NCBI GenBank assembly: GCA_032718865.1 | Contig: JALUTQ010000020.1 | Location: 744,001 to 808,000, forward strand | DNA length: 64,000 nt | Reading direction: 5' to 3' | Source: Tilletia caries | Lineage: Eukaryota; Basidiomycota; Exobasidiomycetes; Tilletiales; Tilletiaceae | Shown: positions 41,656 through 52,179 of the stretch, one piece after another | Layout of the letters: every line of letters starts with the position of its first letter | How positions within the stretch are numbered: the stretch's first letter is position 1 | Position numbers and translations under genes: made by a program | The notes under the pieces: generated by a model | What the model saw: only the letters and a program-made list of their open reading frames with translations | Told to the model about the DNA's origin: nothing | The model's database searches: none

Positions 41656-44042
41656 ATGTCGCAGGGTGGTTCTAACCTCGATCGCGCTGTCCTTGCAGCT
41701 CAGGAGCTGGCCGACCAAGTGGCCGCCGACATCCGATCTCTTCAAGGTCAGAAGCAGCTTGATTCATACATGCAGCATATGGCCGAAGGTACATCACATG
41801 CCGAGGCACTCATGGCAGCACAGCAGGCATCGCCCAGAGCGGCAGCTCAGACGGAGTTGCGCGGGCCGCCCAACCTGGGCGCAAATACCTCGGGTCCCTC
41901 GGTTCGGTTTGGCAGCTCTCCTATCTCGCCCGGAAGGTCCTCGTCCGGTGGAGCCGCAGCGCCAGTCACGTCCAAGACGGTGGCAGAGGGCTCCTTGTCT
42001 CGCTCTGGTGGGATTGGTCGAGAGGTAAGTCTCTTCAGGTCCGGTCTCTGGTTTTGGGTGGTTCTTGGTTCAGGTCCAGGACAGGTCTTGGTTCAGGTCA
42101 ATCTTGCAGCATACTTACTCTTTATGCCTGCTTGTTTCCCTCTACGTTGGTTTAGGTGTCAGGCGAGGAAGGCACTGGTGGAGGGGAGTCCTCAGCATCT
42201 GGCGCGCTGCGTTGTGCGCTCACCGCCCGCGCCAAAGAAAAACGACGGGCTCGGGAACGAGTGCCTACGGGCGAAAGCGAGGGCGTCGGTCGAGGACAAG
42301 CTCGCCAACGCACGGAGGGCGCAGGTCGCGCGCGCGTGGAGATATATGAGGAGGAAGAACAGGTTGCGGTTGGCACGGCGCGAAGCAAGCAAGCTTCTTC
42401 CTCGCGGTCTCGACAGGCTCCTGAGGCCCGAGGCCAACATCGGCAGGAAACCCCTACCTGCACGCCGAAGGAGGCTCTGCTCATGCTGTTCGCCGAGTAC
42501 TCTCCCAATAGCCGACAGCAGCTTTTGGACGCCTTCGCTCGCATGACTCGGTTCCCGGCTACATCTGACGACGCGCATATATCGCCCTCACCCCAAGGCC
42601 CCAGCGTCCGTCGGCAAACACAGTTGGATCCAGGTCAAGGTTCTCCCCAGGGGTTCAATCAGTCCCCTTTCCTTGGTCCTGGTCCTGGTCCGAGCCCCAA
42701 TCCACACATGGGCTACGGGCATCAAGCTCAGCACTTCCATCTAGGTCAAGATCAAGAAGGGTTCGATCCTCGAGGTACCAACGCTCCTTCCTTCGGCAAC
42801 CCTCGGTTTAACGAATCGGGCCGCATCCCGTCTGGTCTGGTTGGCTCTGGTCCTCATCATGACTCGGTACACCCAGGCTACATTCGGGCCAAGACGGTCG
42901 GTGATCCTATCGCCACTTTCAATCCACAGGGCGTACTGGGCACCTTTCTCCAGCTACCCGCGGCAGGCGTGCTTGCGAAGATTGCGTCACTGCAATACGT
43001 GGCGCTTTGGCATTTTACGAAGGAGGGAATGGCCGCGGGACACGAAAAGGCGGTCTCATACTCGGAGGCTGGCAGGAAACTACTGGAACAGCTGGGATCC
43101 TCCGATGCGGCGGTCCCTAAGGCTAAGATCAGAGACGAGTTCATGTCTTTCGAGCTTTTCTACCGAGCCTCCGCCAATCAGCTGGAAATCACACGTTACC
43201 TCGCCGAGGCAGAGCACGACCCGGTCAAGAAGCATATCTTGCTAACAGAGGCAAATGCTTGGGAGAAGCAGTACAGCCTGGCGATCAAGGCTTCATCGGA
43301 CTGGCCGGTAGTGATTCACTACATCGCCTCGGTCCGAGAGACCTACTACAAGACTCCGGTGGGTCTGGGCCGGCTCAGCCCTTTCCTCTGGCAGCCTGCC
43401 ATCTGGGAAAACTCCGAGCGACTGCGCCGGGAAGGAAGGCTTCCTCGGGCGGACGAATACTCGCCGGTTGCTGCCTACCTGCAGCATGGAAGCTCACACG
43501 GGCAAGCCGAGTCCAGTGGCCAAGGAGCGCATCGCCAATCACAGGGAGGCTCACGGGGAGGTTCATCACAGAAGGCGCGCGGTGGTGGTCAGGGCGCTGG
43601 CTACGGAGGTTTCCAAGGTCAGGCCGGGGGTGGTGGACACAGCACCGGTTGGGGTCCTCCCCGAGGAGGTGGCTCTCAGCAAGCGCCCTTTCGATCAGGC
43701 CCCCAGGTTGATCACCGCACAACCCCGGGGGCTCCATGCACAATATGCGGTCGGACTCAAGCCCAGCTCAACCACCCCTTTAGCTCCTGCAGGGGCACGC
43801 CAGCAGGTCGGAAGAAGCCCCACGCTACCAGAACGGACCGTGGTCATCTCGTCCGGGTCAGCGATGGAGGATCAATTTGCATGCTCTGGAACAGGGGTAT
43901 CTGCCCCCGAGCAGAAGCTGGTCAAGCGTGCTGGCAACACGAGTGCTCCCTCTGTGGAGACCAGAGCCATGGGGCACACCAATGCCCTCGTTATGGCCAA
44001 GGATTTGCGGCCGGAGCTGGCGGCTCTGCCCCGTCCGCTTGA
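41656..44042 (+). CDS. DIRS-like element Gag-like protein
   Basis: Exon 1 is 41656-42024, the intron is 42025-42155 (GTAAGT...TTTAG, phase 0) and exon 2 is 42156-44042, giving about 751 residues. The first half is disordered and charged. The middle is helical (GVLGTFLQLPAAGVLAKIASLQYVALWHF, then an EFMSFELFYRASANQLEI block) as in capsid-like domains. The C terminus is Gly/Gln-rich with zinc-binding clusters (CTICGR, CMLWNRGICPRAEAGQACWQHECSLCGDQSHGAHQC). It probably binds element RNA. The RT frame starts within its last exon. Confidence 0.75.
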
Positions 44043-45617
44043 TGCGGATGGGCTGCAGAGTGCTCTCGAGGAGCTTGGGCTGATGGACGCCTTTGGAGAA
44101 ATAGTGAGGGGCGTCCGGGACGGGTTCGATTTCGGCATTCCAGCCATCAGGGAAACGAAAACTCCTCCCAACCACAAGTCGGCGGTGGTACATAAGGAGG
44201 TACTGAAGGGGATTGCGAAGGCAGAGGTGGAGAAGGGTCGGTGGATTGGTCCTTTCTCGCGGCAGGAGGTAGAGAACTGATCGGACCGTTCCAATCATCC
44301 CCTATGGGGGTCATCCCGAAGGCCAACGGCAAGTTTAGGCCGGTACAAGACTTCTCCTTCCCTAGGAACGACGCATACACAAGCATCAACAAGTTCATCG
44401 AATCGGATGAATTCATCACAGGATGGGATGGGGTAAACGACGCGTTCAAGGCCATCAACGATCTCCCCAACGACATCCAGGGGGCAACAATGGACGCGCA
44501 GGAAGCTTTCCGAGCTTGTCCGGCTAGGATCTCGCAGCTTCCAGGCATGGTGGTCATGCTGGAGGAGGGGGTTTTCTACATGGACTTCTTTCTCGGCTTT
44601 GGTCTCTCGTCGGCGACAGGCGTCTGGGGGAAGGTGGGCGATTGCACGAAGGCCATTATCGAGGGCAGGTTGGTTGGGAGGGTAAAGGTGCTGAAGTGGG
44701 TGGATGATTTCCTCATCCTTCGGCTTGATCCATCGGTCACGGTGGAGGACGTTCTGCGGGTCACGAAGGACATCAACTTCCCCTGGAACCCGGCAAAAAC
44801 GATCGACTTCAGCGACTCACCGAAGTACATTGGCTGGGTCTTCGATATTGCTCGACGAAAGGTCATCTTGCCACGGGACAAAGCCGACAAATACAAGGAT
44901 CAGGCCCTGCCCTTCACGGACGGAGGAAGGCAGTCGCTGAAGGACACGATGAAGCTGCTCGGGTCGCTGCAACACGTAGCTTACGTCTCGAGAGACCTGC
45001 GGCCGTGGCTGTCGGAACTCTCGGGGTTCGTTGCTGGGTGGGAACAAAACAACCCCTTTCAAATGCGGCATGTAAAGCCGGAGGTCCAGAGGGAGGCGGC
45101 TAAGTGGGTGGCGGAGCTTTCGCTGATGCCCTTCGTCCGGTCATTCGCTCGGCCGACTAAGGTCTTCGAGCCGAAGGTGTGGGTAGACGCCTCCTCTGAA
45201 TGGGGAATCGGGGTGATCGTGGGTGATGCATGGTCTGCTTGGAGCTGGACCCCGGGTTGGGACGCAGACGGGCGCAACATCGGTTGGGCTGAGGCAGTTG
45301 CATTGGAGCTCGGCCTGCGAGCAGCTCTCGCCTTGGGGGCGCGAGACTCCCTTGTCCAATTCTTTTCGGACAACCAAGGGGTCCTATTCGGCTATAAGCT
45401 CGGTCGGTCGCGGGGGAAGCAGGTCAACTCGGTGTTGAAGCGGGTAGTGGATCTGGAGAGGGACGAGAAGGTGAGGTTGGACATCAGATATGTGGAATCA
45501 GCCAACAACCCGGCCGACGGTCCTTCGAGAGGCGTGTTCCCGTCCGGGCCACGACTGCCGGAATTCAAGATCCCCCCGCTCATCAGCCAGTATGTCAAAG
45601 CGATACGGATCGCTTGA
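43900..45617 (+). CDS. DIRS-like reverse transcriptase-RNase H, one frame break
   Basis: The first part lies in the frame ending at 44280 (LQSALEELGLMDAFGEIVRG, KGRWIGPFSRQEVE). The main part is in the frame to 45617 (LIGPFQSSPMGVIPKANGKFRPVQDFSFP). The two need a one-base shift near 44275. RT motifs: GATMDAQEAFR, GLSSATGVWGKV, LKWVDDFLIL (active-site DD). RNase H: VWVDASSEWGIG, AVALELGL, FFSDNQGVL, ESANNPADGPSRG. It overlaps the recombinase ORF by 26 bp. Confidence 0.8.
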
Positions 45618-46890
45618 CTGGCTGATGAAAGAGCATAGGAGGACGAACAAGCACACGAAGGTCACAGAGAAGGCGAGCTTCGGGGGGAGCTCAGAAGTCG
45701 ACTTTGCGATCCCGTCTGCGTTTCCGCCTCCGCCAGGGTCAGGTGTCTTCAAGGAAGATGAAGAGCACCTGCGCAAAACTCTCTTCCCTAGGGTTCCACT
45801 CTCCGATCGCCTTCTCAAGTGGCGTCCAGGCTTCGACATCGCAAACTCTCTCACTCTCTCTTCCGGCAAAGCAATTCCCGACTCCACTCATATTGATCTG
45901 GCGGTCAGTAGGGCACTTGGCGCGGCGTTGGAGCCTTCCACGCGTGAAAACTACGGGTCGGGTATCGGAATCTTCATCGCCTTCTGCTTCGACTTAGGAC
46001 TTTCGGTCAGGGACATCTTCCCCATCTCGGAGGGCCTGCTACTCGCCTTCGTTGGCACCAGGGCAGGCTCAAAGTCAGCCAAGACGGTATCCAACCACCT
46101 ATCGGCATTGGCGGCATGGCACGAGTCCTGGGGTGTTGAATGGGTCAAATCTCCTCTGGTCGGCAGGGCACTCAGAGGTGTCGCGAAGCTCGCTCCCGAC
46201 AAACTTCCCCTTCGTCCTCCCGTACAATTTCAAGACCTCGTCGCCGCTCGTACTTTTCTCAATCCGACTACTGATTCACTTCATGCAGCTACGTGGGCTT
46301 GCGCCCTCATGTCGTTCTGGTCGGCATGCCGATTAGGAGAAACGACATGTCCTTCGGCCAACTTCTTTAATCCGGCACGGCACGTCTCGAGGTCAGGGGT
46401 TGGTCCCTTCAGGTCTCCGGCAGAAGGTGCTGAGGCAGTGGGGATCCACTTACCGTGGACTAAGACGACTTTGACGACCGGCATGACAAAGATCCTCTCG
46501 ACTCAACAAGGCCTTCTCGACCCAATTCAGGCTCTCCGCTGGCACCTGGTCTTCAACTCTCTCCCTTCCACGGTCGACTCTAAAACGCCTCTCTTCGCAT
46601 ACAAGGTCCGGGCAGGGAAAGGTTGGCGTTTGGTTCCTCTCGCGAAGGAAAAGATGCTGGTCACATTCTCGGATGCCCTCAAACGGGCAGGGCGGCCAAC
46701 TTTCTCTGGACACTCGTTCAGAATCGGCGCGGCGACTTACTACTGGCACAAGGGTGCGTCGGTAGACGACACCAAGCTTCTGGGAGGCTGGGTATCGGAC
46801 TCCTTCAGGCTATACCTTCGAGACCCTGTCGCAGGCATTGCTCCGGTTCAACAACGACTCGCACAAGCATCATCGTCCAGGTCAGGTTAG
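45592..46890 (+). CDS. DIRS-like tyrosine recombinase
   Basis: 432 residues from ATG 45592, overlapping the end of the RT ORF. The N-terminal SAM-like binding domain contains TRENYGSGIGIFIAFC. The catalytic domain carries Arg in SACRLGET (about 246), the H-x-x-R box GHSFRIGAATYY (about 374) and the nucleophile Tyr in SFRLYLRD (about 407). All four recognisable catalytic positions are intact. It would integrate the circular cDNA by strand exchange without target duplication. Confidence 0.88.
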   Translation: MSKRYGSLDWLMKEHRRTNKHTKVTEKASFGGSSEVDFAIPSAFPPPPGSGVFKEDEEHLRKTLFPRVPLSDRLLKWRPGFDIANSLTLSSGKAIPDSTHIDLAVSRALGAALEPSTRENYGSGIGIFIAFCFDLGLSVRDIFPISEGLLLAFVGTRAGSKSAKTVSNHLSALAAWHESWGVEWVKSPLVGRALRGVAKLAPDKLPLRPPVQFQDLVAARTFLNPTTDSLHAATWACALMSFWSACRLGETTCPSANFFNPARHVSRSGVGPFRSPAEGAEAVGIHLPWTKTTLTTGMTKILSTQQGLLDPIQALRWHLVFNSLPSTVDSKTPLFAYKVRAGKGWRLVPLAKEKMLVTFSDALKRAGRPTFSGHSFRIGAATYYWHKGASVDDTKLLGGWVSDSFRLYLRDPVAGIAPVQQRLAQASSSRSG

Positions 46891-47706
46891 ACTTCTTTCT
46901 TCTCAGTTCATGGTTAAATCGGTTCTCGTTCAGGTTCGCTCGTTTTCCCTCGTTGTTGGCTCTCTCCCTCTCTGTGCTCTTGCATCGCAACGCATTCCTC
47001 GTAACGTTGCTACCTTTGCTATCTCGGTTCACTCATGGTCTGGTTAGGTTATACTAGGTCTTGTCTGTGGGCAACTGGCAGGCAGAACTGTGCTCCCATT
47101 GGTGATAATGGCTCATCGGCGTCCCGCCAAGGCGCTTCCTTCTTTGAAGGTCGCTACCTATGGTCGCAACGGGTCGGCGGGAACGCTCGCTGAGCCTTTT
47201 ATGAGGAACTTGTACTTGGGGCCAGTTGACTGCCAGGCCGGTCAGACTCTTCAGGAGTCTCACAGACATGCGTATCACCAGATATGTGTATTCCCTCTCA
47301 GGTGCTACTTGCTACAGGTCTCAATAGGTAGGCGAACGAGGTATGTATATGCCAGTATCAAAGTGACGTATTGACAGCTTGCGCCAACATCTAGGAACCG
47401 GAACTCGCAGTCTGGCGCCTTATATTACATATGTAAGTATCACTTTGAAGAAAAGGGGACATTCATTTCGGCAAGCCAAGACGAGGTGATGAGGATGGCG
47501 ACTTGCGACGGACAGCGGACAGCGGACTCGCTTTCCTTGATCACCTTTTCCCCTATATGTACATAAGCTTGACCTGATCTTTCCCCCCTTCCGTGCTCTT
47601 TCTTTCCAACCTGATCCCTCCTCCTTCACCTCCTCCACTACCTCACCTCTCCGATCATTTTCAAACTTTCCGCCCTGTCCTCAGCACCCCAACTCGCAGC
47701 AGAAAC
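46891..47706. other. DIRS 3' flank and duplicated promoter of copy 3
   Basis: 46891 to about 47430 is non-coding and probably includes the right end of the DIRS-like element. From about 47432 to 47706 the sequence is the leader/promoter of the next gene and is nearly the same as 63165-63420. Confidence 0.45.
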
Positions 47707-47815
47707 ATGACTCGTATCCTCCTGTTCGTCTTGGTGGGCCTGGTCTGCGCCACCGCTACTGTGAGTCGCCACCATTGTGTTCTGCTTCAGTTGCTGAGTG
47801 TATACTGACCATTGG
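47432..47815 (+). repeat. Segmental duplication, copy A (matches 63165-63530)
   Basis: Shared blocks include gccaagacgaggtgatgagg, gacagcggacagcggactcg and cctctccgatcattttcaaa, then exon 1 and the start of intron 1. Small indels separate the copies. Confidence 0.85.
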
Positions 47816-48371
47816 TGTACCTCTGTTGAGATCCCTCTCCGTCAGCGTGCCGCATTCATCGCAGTCGACTGCGATGCACAGTGCCATACGGTCGCCAAAC
47901 GCGAGGCTGCTTGGTCAAGATGTGCCACGCGTTGCTACGAATGTAACGTGGCAGGGAAGAGAGGCTGGCTTGCCTCAGAGCAGGGAGTAAGTGTAGCGGA
48001 GCCCTCAAGGAAGCTTGTGTGGATCCAAGTGCGCGCTGACTGACAATTATCCTCCCTATCAAATCACCATTCCCACATCTTGTCACATCCAGAGCCACCC
48101 CAACCAGTTCGCCCGTTGCGCAGACCCGTGCAAAGGAGATCCAAAGTGCATCGACGAGTGTCACAAAGCGCAGTCCCGCTGTGGTCCCCTCGGATCGAGA
48201 CAGCAGCAAAAATTCTGCCCGCTGAGCGTCGACGTATGCTTGCTTGACTGCACGAAGACGGAGCCAGGACATGATGGAAACTGCATCCAGTATTCGTACT
48301 CAGCGAAAGTACATACACCTCGTCATGTGATGCGTCATGCGCGTCATTCTCCGCCAAGGCAGCCTTCATAA
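47707..48371 (+). CDS. Secreted 14-cysteine protein, copy 3 (intact)
   Basis: Exons 47707-47760, 47846-47986 and 48093-48371 join in phase 0 into 157 residues. Signal peptide MTRILLFVLVGLVCATAT. The 14 cysteines match copy 1 in order: five in exon 2 (VDCDAQC, RCATRCYEC) and nine in exon 3 (RCADPC, KCIDECHKAQSRC, FC, VCLLDC, NC). The Cys framework is kept while the residues between have diverged strongly, for example GLYNQC versus EAAWSRC. The C terminus is 20-odd residues longer (basic, His/Arg-rich) than copy 1. Secreted and effector-like by character; the target is unknown. Confidence 0.8.
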
Positions 48372-49674
48372 CCTTCCGACAGTTGTTTCAACATCTTCTT
48401 GCTCTTGACCGACGGCCAGGCTGATGCTCCCGGTTCGACAGACGGCGCCAAATGATCACTGCGTTGTTGATGCTGCTCAATCCTGTATATGCGTATCGCC
48501 AGATTCAGTCTCGTACCAATTCACGTTCCACATCGTACGGCTCCATTTGATATTTAATTCACGAGACAGAGCGAGGAGACAGAGCGAGAGAGAGAGAGAG
48601 CCGGCAGCCACAAAGCAGCGGAGCTGTCGAAGTGAAGGAGAAGGGGGCAGGCGAAAGGGGCACGACGTGCTGCAGAGGAAAGCGGAACGCTATAGATGTG
48701 AGAAAGTTAAGGCTAGAGGGTCAGCAAGTACTAGCGCGTCCGCAGCAAGGGTCAATACGTGGGCAAAGCGTTGGAGAAAGGTCAGCAAAAGAGGGCTTCG
48801 GGCGCGAGTCTGGAAGGGAGAGCGGGCTGCAGATGGTACGAAAGAAAGGACGGAAGTGACTGGGAATGCATAGGAAGGTGTCATAAGTGCACAGACGCAG
48901 AGAGGAGAAATTACCGCAGTCAACGTAGCCAAAGAACGAGCTCGAGCAGAGTCAGGCAACGTGGAGGGAGAGACTCGTGAAGCTCACTAATTCTGCGTGT
49001 CCCGAGCTGCAGGAGTAAAGGGAGATAGAAAGACGGGAAAAAAGAGCGAGAGAGAGACAGAGAGATAGAGGGACTAAGTGAGAGATAGGAGGCAACGCGC
49101 GCTGAACGGTAGGTCGAGAGGGTAGGAGGTGGAAGGGGCACCGAGGTGAAACTCACAGACACTGAGGGTGGGCTCAAAGTACTATCAGCTGTGTGGTGGT
49201 GGTGGTTTGCGCTGGCATATGTAGACTGCTTGTGGTTGAGGAGAGAACGACAACGAAGGGAAGGAAAAGGGAAGTTCTTCCACCCAGAAAGCGATGTCCG
49301 AAAGGAGCACACGATGTCGATAATAAGGGCAAAGGGCCGGAGGCAGTGGCGTATTGCGGCTTCGTGGATGCCAGCGGAGCGAACTCCGAAAATGACCTGT
49401 CGCGACAGGCAGTCGCTCGGAGTTTGAACACAGCTCTCGACATCGCCTCTCATCAGTCATCACAGGCGCGAACGTTCCTACAGTAGTACGCAAATGAGAG
49501 GAACTCGTTCGGCGACACGTCTGAAATGAAAGGGCGGGCGGAAAAGGCAGAGCCCAGGCTCTTGTTTGGCGAGCAAATGGCGACACAGCACGTTTTTATT
49601 CCTGCTGGCATCATCCTATATTCCTGCAAGTCGCTCACTTGGCGCGCTGATTCTCATTACATACCGTTCAGCAG
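48372..49674. other. Low-complexity intergenic region
   Basis: Purine-rich on the plus strand with a GA run at 48585-48600 and others near 49040-49090, and a GGT run near 49193. Frames here are low-complexity artefacts. No gene supported. Confidence 0.4.
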
Positions 49675-49686
49675 GGATAAAAGTAG
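49675..49686 (+). promoter_or_regulatory. TATA-like box of the small secreted gene
   Basis: GGATAAAAGTAG about 150 bp before ATG 49833, followed by a pyrimidine-rich leader. Confidence 0.45.
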
Positions 49687-49832
49687 AGCAGGATTTGCCA
49701 ACTTTGAACTTTGGAGCAACCACCATCGCCGATTATGTACCGCCTCCTTCTTTTTTTCTCAGGTGCAGCTGGTCTGCTACACATTCGCTACTTTCACTTC
49801 CACTTCCACTCTCACCTCCACCACTGTCAAAC

Positions 49833-50226
49833 ATGAAGACAAGCCTTCTCCCTCTCACCATCGCTATATTGACCGTCGTGGCTCACGCTGCACCCGTGGT
49901 ACCGTCTTATTGTGAGTAGCGATCCTGTGTGGCTGACTGCCATCGTATCCAAAGCATTGTGCTGATGATTTTGCGGTCCTCAACCTAAAGACATCGAGGC
50001 GCGAATGTTTCATGAGCGAGGCGAGGTTGTCAATCCTCAAGAGGTGGCCAAGGTAGCCCAGTCTGCAGGGAAGGTCTCCAAGAAGGTGCTATTCTATGGG
50101 GCACTCGGCGGGGCCTCGCTGATGTGGATCATCGATCACCCACGCGAACCACCCCCATACTGGAAAACGAAACCCTCATCGACACCCTCACCGACACCCC
50201 CATCGACTGAAGGAGACTACGATTAG
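49833..50226 (+). CDS. Small secreted/membrane protein, family member 2
   Basis: Exon 1 is 49833-49911, the intron is 49912-49990 and exon 2 is 49991-50226, giving 104 residues. Signal peptide MKTSLLPLTIAILTVVAHA, then a basic/acidic stretch with QEVAKVAQSAGKVSKK, a hydrophobic segment VLFYGALGGASLMWII and a Pro/Ser/Thr-rich end (PSPTPPSTEGDYD). The order matches the protein at 16131-16788. Only one intron is present here where the other gene has two related ones. Function unknown; the hydrophobic segment could anchor it in a membrane. Confidence 0.68.
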
Positions 50227-51229
50227 CCCCACAGTTGGTCGTACGACGGCAGCAAGGATGCGAACAGATCTCATGTGAAGCAGTTCCTTCGCGACACAAG
50301 CTTCAACTTCCGCCGTGGTCTACCTGATCAGTCTACACCTCAGCGTCGGTCGTTCAGTGCGGACGAGATGCGAACATACTTCGCGTGAAGCGAGAACAAG
50401 TCACAAGTCCAATGTTTCGTCGATTAAGACCGACCACTTGGAGAAGGCATTGCTCATTAATTGCACCGCCAGCGATTGCTCCTCCTGCTACGAAATCGCA
50501 AGTACATATGTTGTTCTCTCCAATCACCTTCCCGTGTCTTTTTCCCGAACGTTGTTCCTCTGTCTGTGCACGCGACCGATACATCGTCTCGAGTTCGCTA
50601 TACTTGTCGACCACATGCGTCAGGAGGCTGGACTGCGTTACTGAGCACTAACGCATTTCACATGCGCATCCTTCTTGTTCACCGTTCTACAGATACATAC
50701 CCCATACTCCAACGTCCCTCTCTCTCTCTCTCTCTCTCATCCACTGATCTTTCCGATGCCTACCACACTCTTTCAACTCTTTTCCTCCTTCTGCAGGTCA
50801 TCGGTCTTTGGTTCCTTGCACCTTCTCATTTTTGAAAGCGCATCGGTGCTCGTACGTTTTACTGTGAGCATCAGGACTCGTTGTTATAATACTGATCGCA
50901 CACGCCAGGCCGAGTCACGTCACAAGCGTCATCACCGAAGATGATTGCACCGTCCAGGCGGCTGTGGAAACGCCTCCATTCTGAATCACCTTCAACGCTC
51001 GAAGCAATGCACCTGATCCCCCCAACACACAGCACTTCCGCTTCTCTTCCCGTCTCCACCTCCGCTCCCGCTCTCAACACCATCTTTCTCCACATTCATC
51101 ACCAGCAACCTCGTCCTTGACAGCTTCCTACTCCTCATGAGCTCCGACTCCTTCCACCGCAACGATCAAAGCCGGCCCAGCTCCCTCAAGCGACGAACAC
51201 CTCAACAACGGCGAGAATAGCAACAGCAA
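50227..51229. other. Unassigned region
   Basis: Contains a CT dinucleotide run near 50720-50740. Short frames only, with no domain. It may include the upstream part of the decayed regulator gene that follows. Confidence 0.3.
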
Positions 51230-51781
51230 CATGGCTGCGGTGACTGCTCATCGCGAACACCCTCACTGCCAGCACCATCACCAGCCCTGCATCCCTGTGC
51301 TCGTCTTCATAATCGCTCTATCGAGCACCGGCCCAGTACGCGGCCAAATTCTCTCAACTAGTCTCCTCGTCCTTGAACGTGTTAGCCTACCCGCTCCACT
51401 CTCATGGCTTCCTCACCTCGGCCACAGCGACCGGACGTGGTCTCTACAATTCATATCTTCTGCCTCCTTCCGGCATGATCCAGCCCATCTCTTCCATGAT
51501 CAAGTCCAAAGGTGAGCAAATTGCCAAGTCGTCTTTTCTCATCCCTTTCTACCCCACTCTCACAGCGAGTGCAAATCAAGAACATCTGCATGAACTGGCA
51601 ACGAGCCTTCAAAAAGTGCGACATCAATCGTCCCTGCTCGCGCTGCATCAAGTACGGCCTCACCGACACCTGCTTCCACAGTCCAGCAAAGAACACAAGC
51701 GCGGAAGAGGGCTCATCAAGCGTCGAACCAATACATTGGGCAGCCCGGCGTTGACGGCGTAGTATCGGCTTTCCCTTCGTA
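51230..51781 (+). pseudogene. Zn2Cys6 transcription factor relic
   Basis: From 51566 the frame reads RVQIKNICMNWQRAFKKCDI then NRPCSRCIKYGLTDTCFHSP, a fungal zinc-cluster domain in which the second cysteine is Trp. A one-base loss then moves the usual following motif into another frame (KEHKRGRGLIKRR). The presumed upstream exon also has a stop in the frame that would splice to it. These DNA-binding regulators normally need all six Cys to hold two zinc ions, so the copy is dead. It lies beside the O-methyltransferase gene. Confidence 0.75.
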
Positions 51782-52179
51782 CTCTTCGTCCCTGGGCTAA
51801 AGCGGCAGCCGCCTCGGCAGCAGCTTCTGCAGGTCATACATAACTCATACTTGTCTTCGTCTCGTTTTAAACCTCCTGTAACGTAATCTGTGTTTGGCTG
51901 GTTCCTACTTTTCATCGAATCGTCCATCGTCCATCTCTTATCTCCTGAGTTGGAAACTATGTCCTCAATTGTCTTCAAACTTCGACACGAAGCAGATGCT
52001 GTCTGTTCTACTCCTGACGGGTGTGGCAATGGCCGGTTTCGTATGATTTTGTGACTGAAGCGTATTCTCTGGTACAAAGGGTATTGATACAGTGTATTGT
52101 TTCTGTCACCGCAACTTGCGCTGTGGACGCGGATCCGTATCTGTCTAGGAGCCCAGCAGCCCCTCCCAGGCCTCAAGCC
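51782..52179. other. Intergenic region between regulator relic and O-methyltransferase
   Basis: About 400 bp with no coding signal. It should contain the 3' end of the O-methyltransferase transcript. Confidence 0.35.

Larger units (their letters stand above)
41656..46890 (+). mobile_element. DIRS-like tyrosine-recombinase retrotransposon (coding core)
   Basis: In order on the plus strand: Gag-like ORF with an intron, RT-RNase H ORF, tyrosine recombinase ORF, each overlapping the next. RT plus a tyrosine recombinase instead of a DDE integrase defines the DIRS order. There are no LTRs. Terminal and internal repeats expected for DIRS were not located, so true ends lie outside these bounds (probably 41.4-47.4 kb). 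Confidence 0.88.

Noticed and set aside
41381..47430. Inverted terminal repeats of the DIRS-like element
   Set aside because: A weak match between about 41437 and the complement of about 47430 (ATGTAA...GCGCC) was too short and diverged to call.
48424..49586. Several 70-180-codon frames in the 48.4-49.6 kb region
   Set aside because: Purine-rich low complexity (Arg/Glu/Lys on one strand, Ser/Leu/Pro on the other) without motifs.
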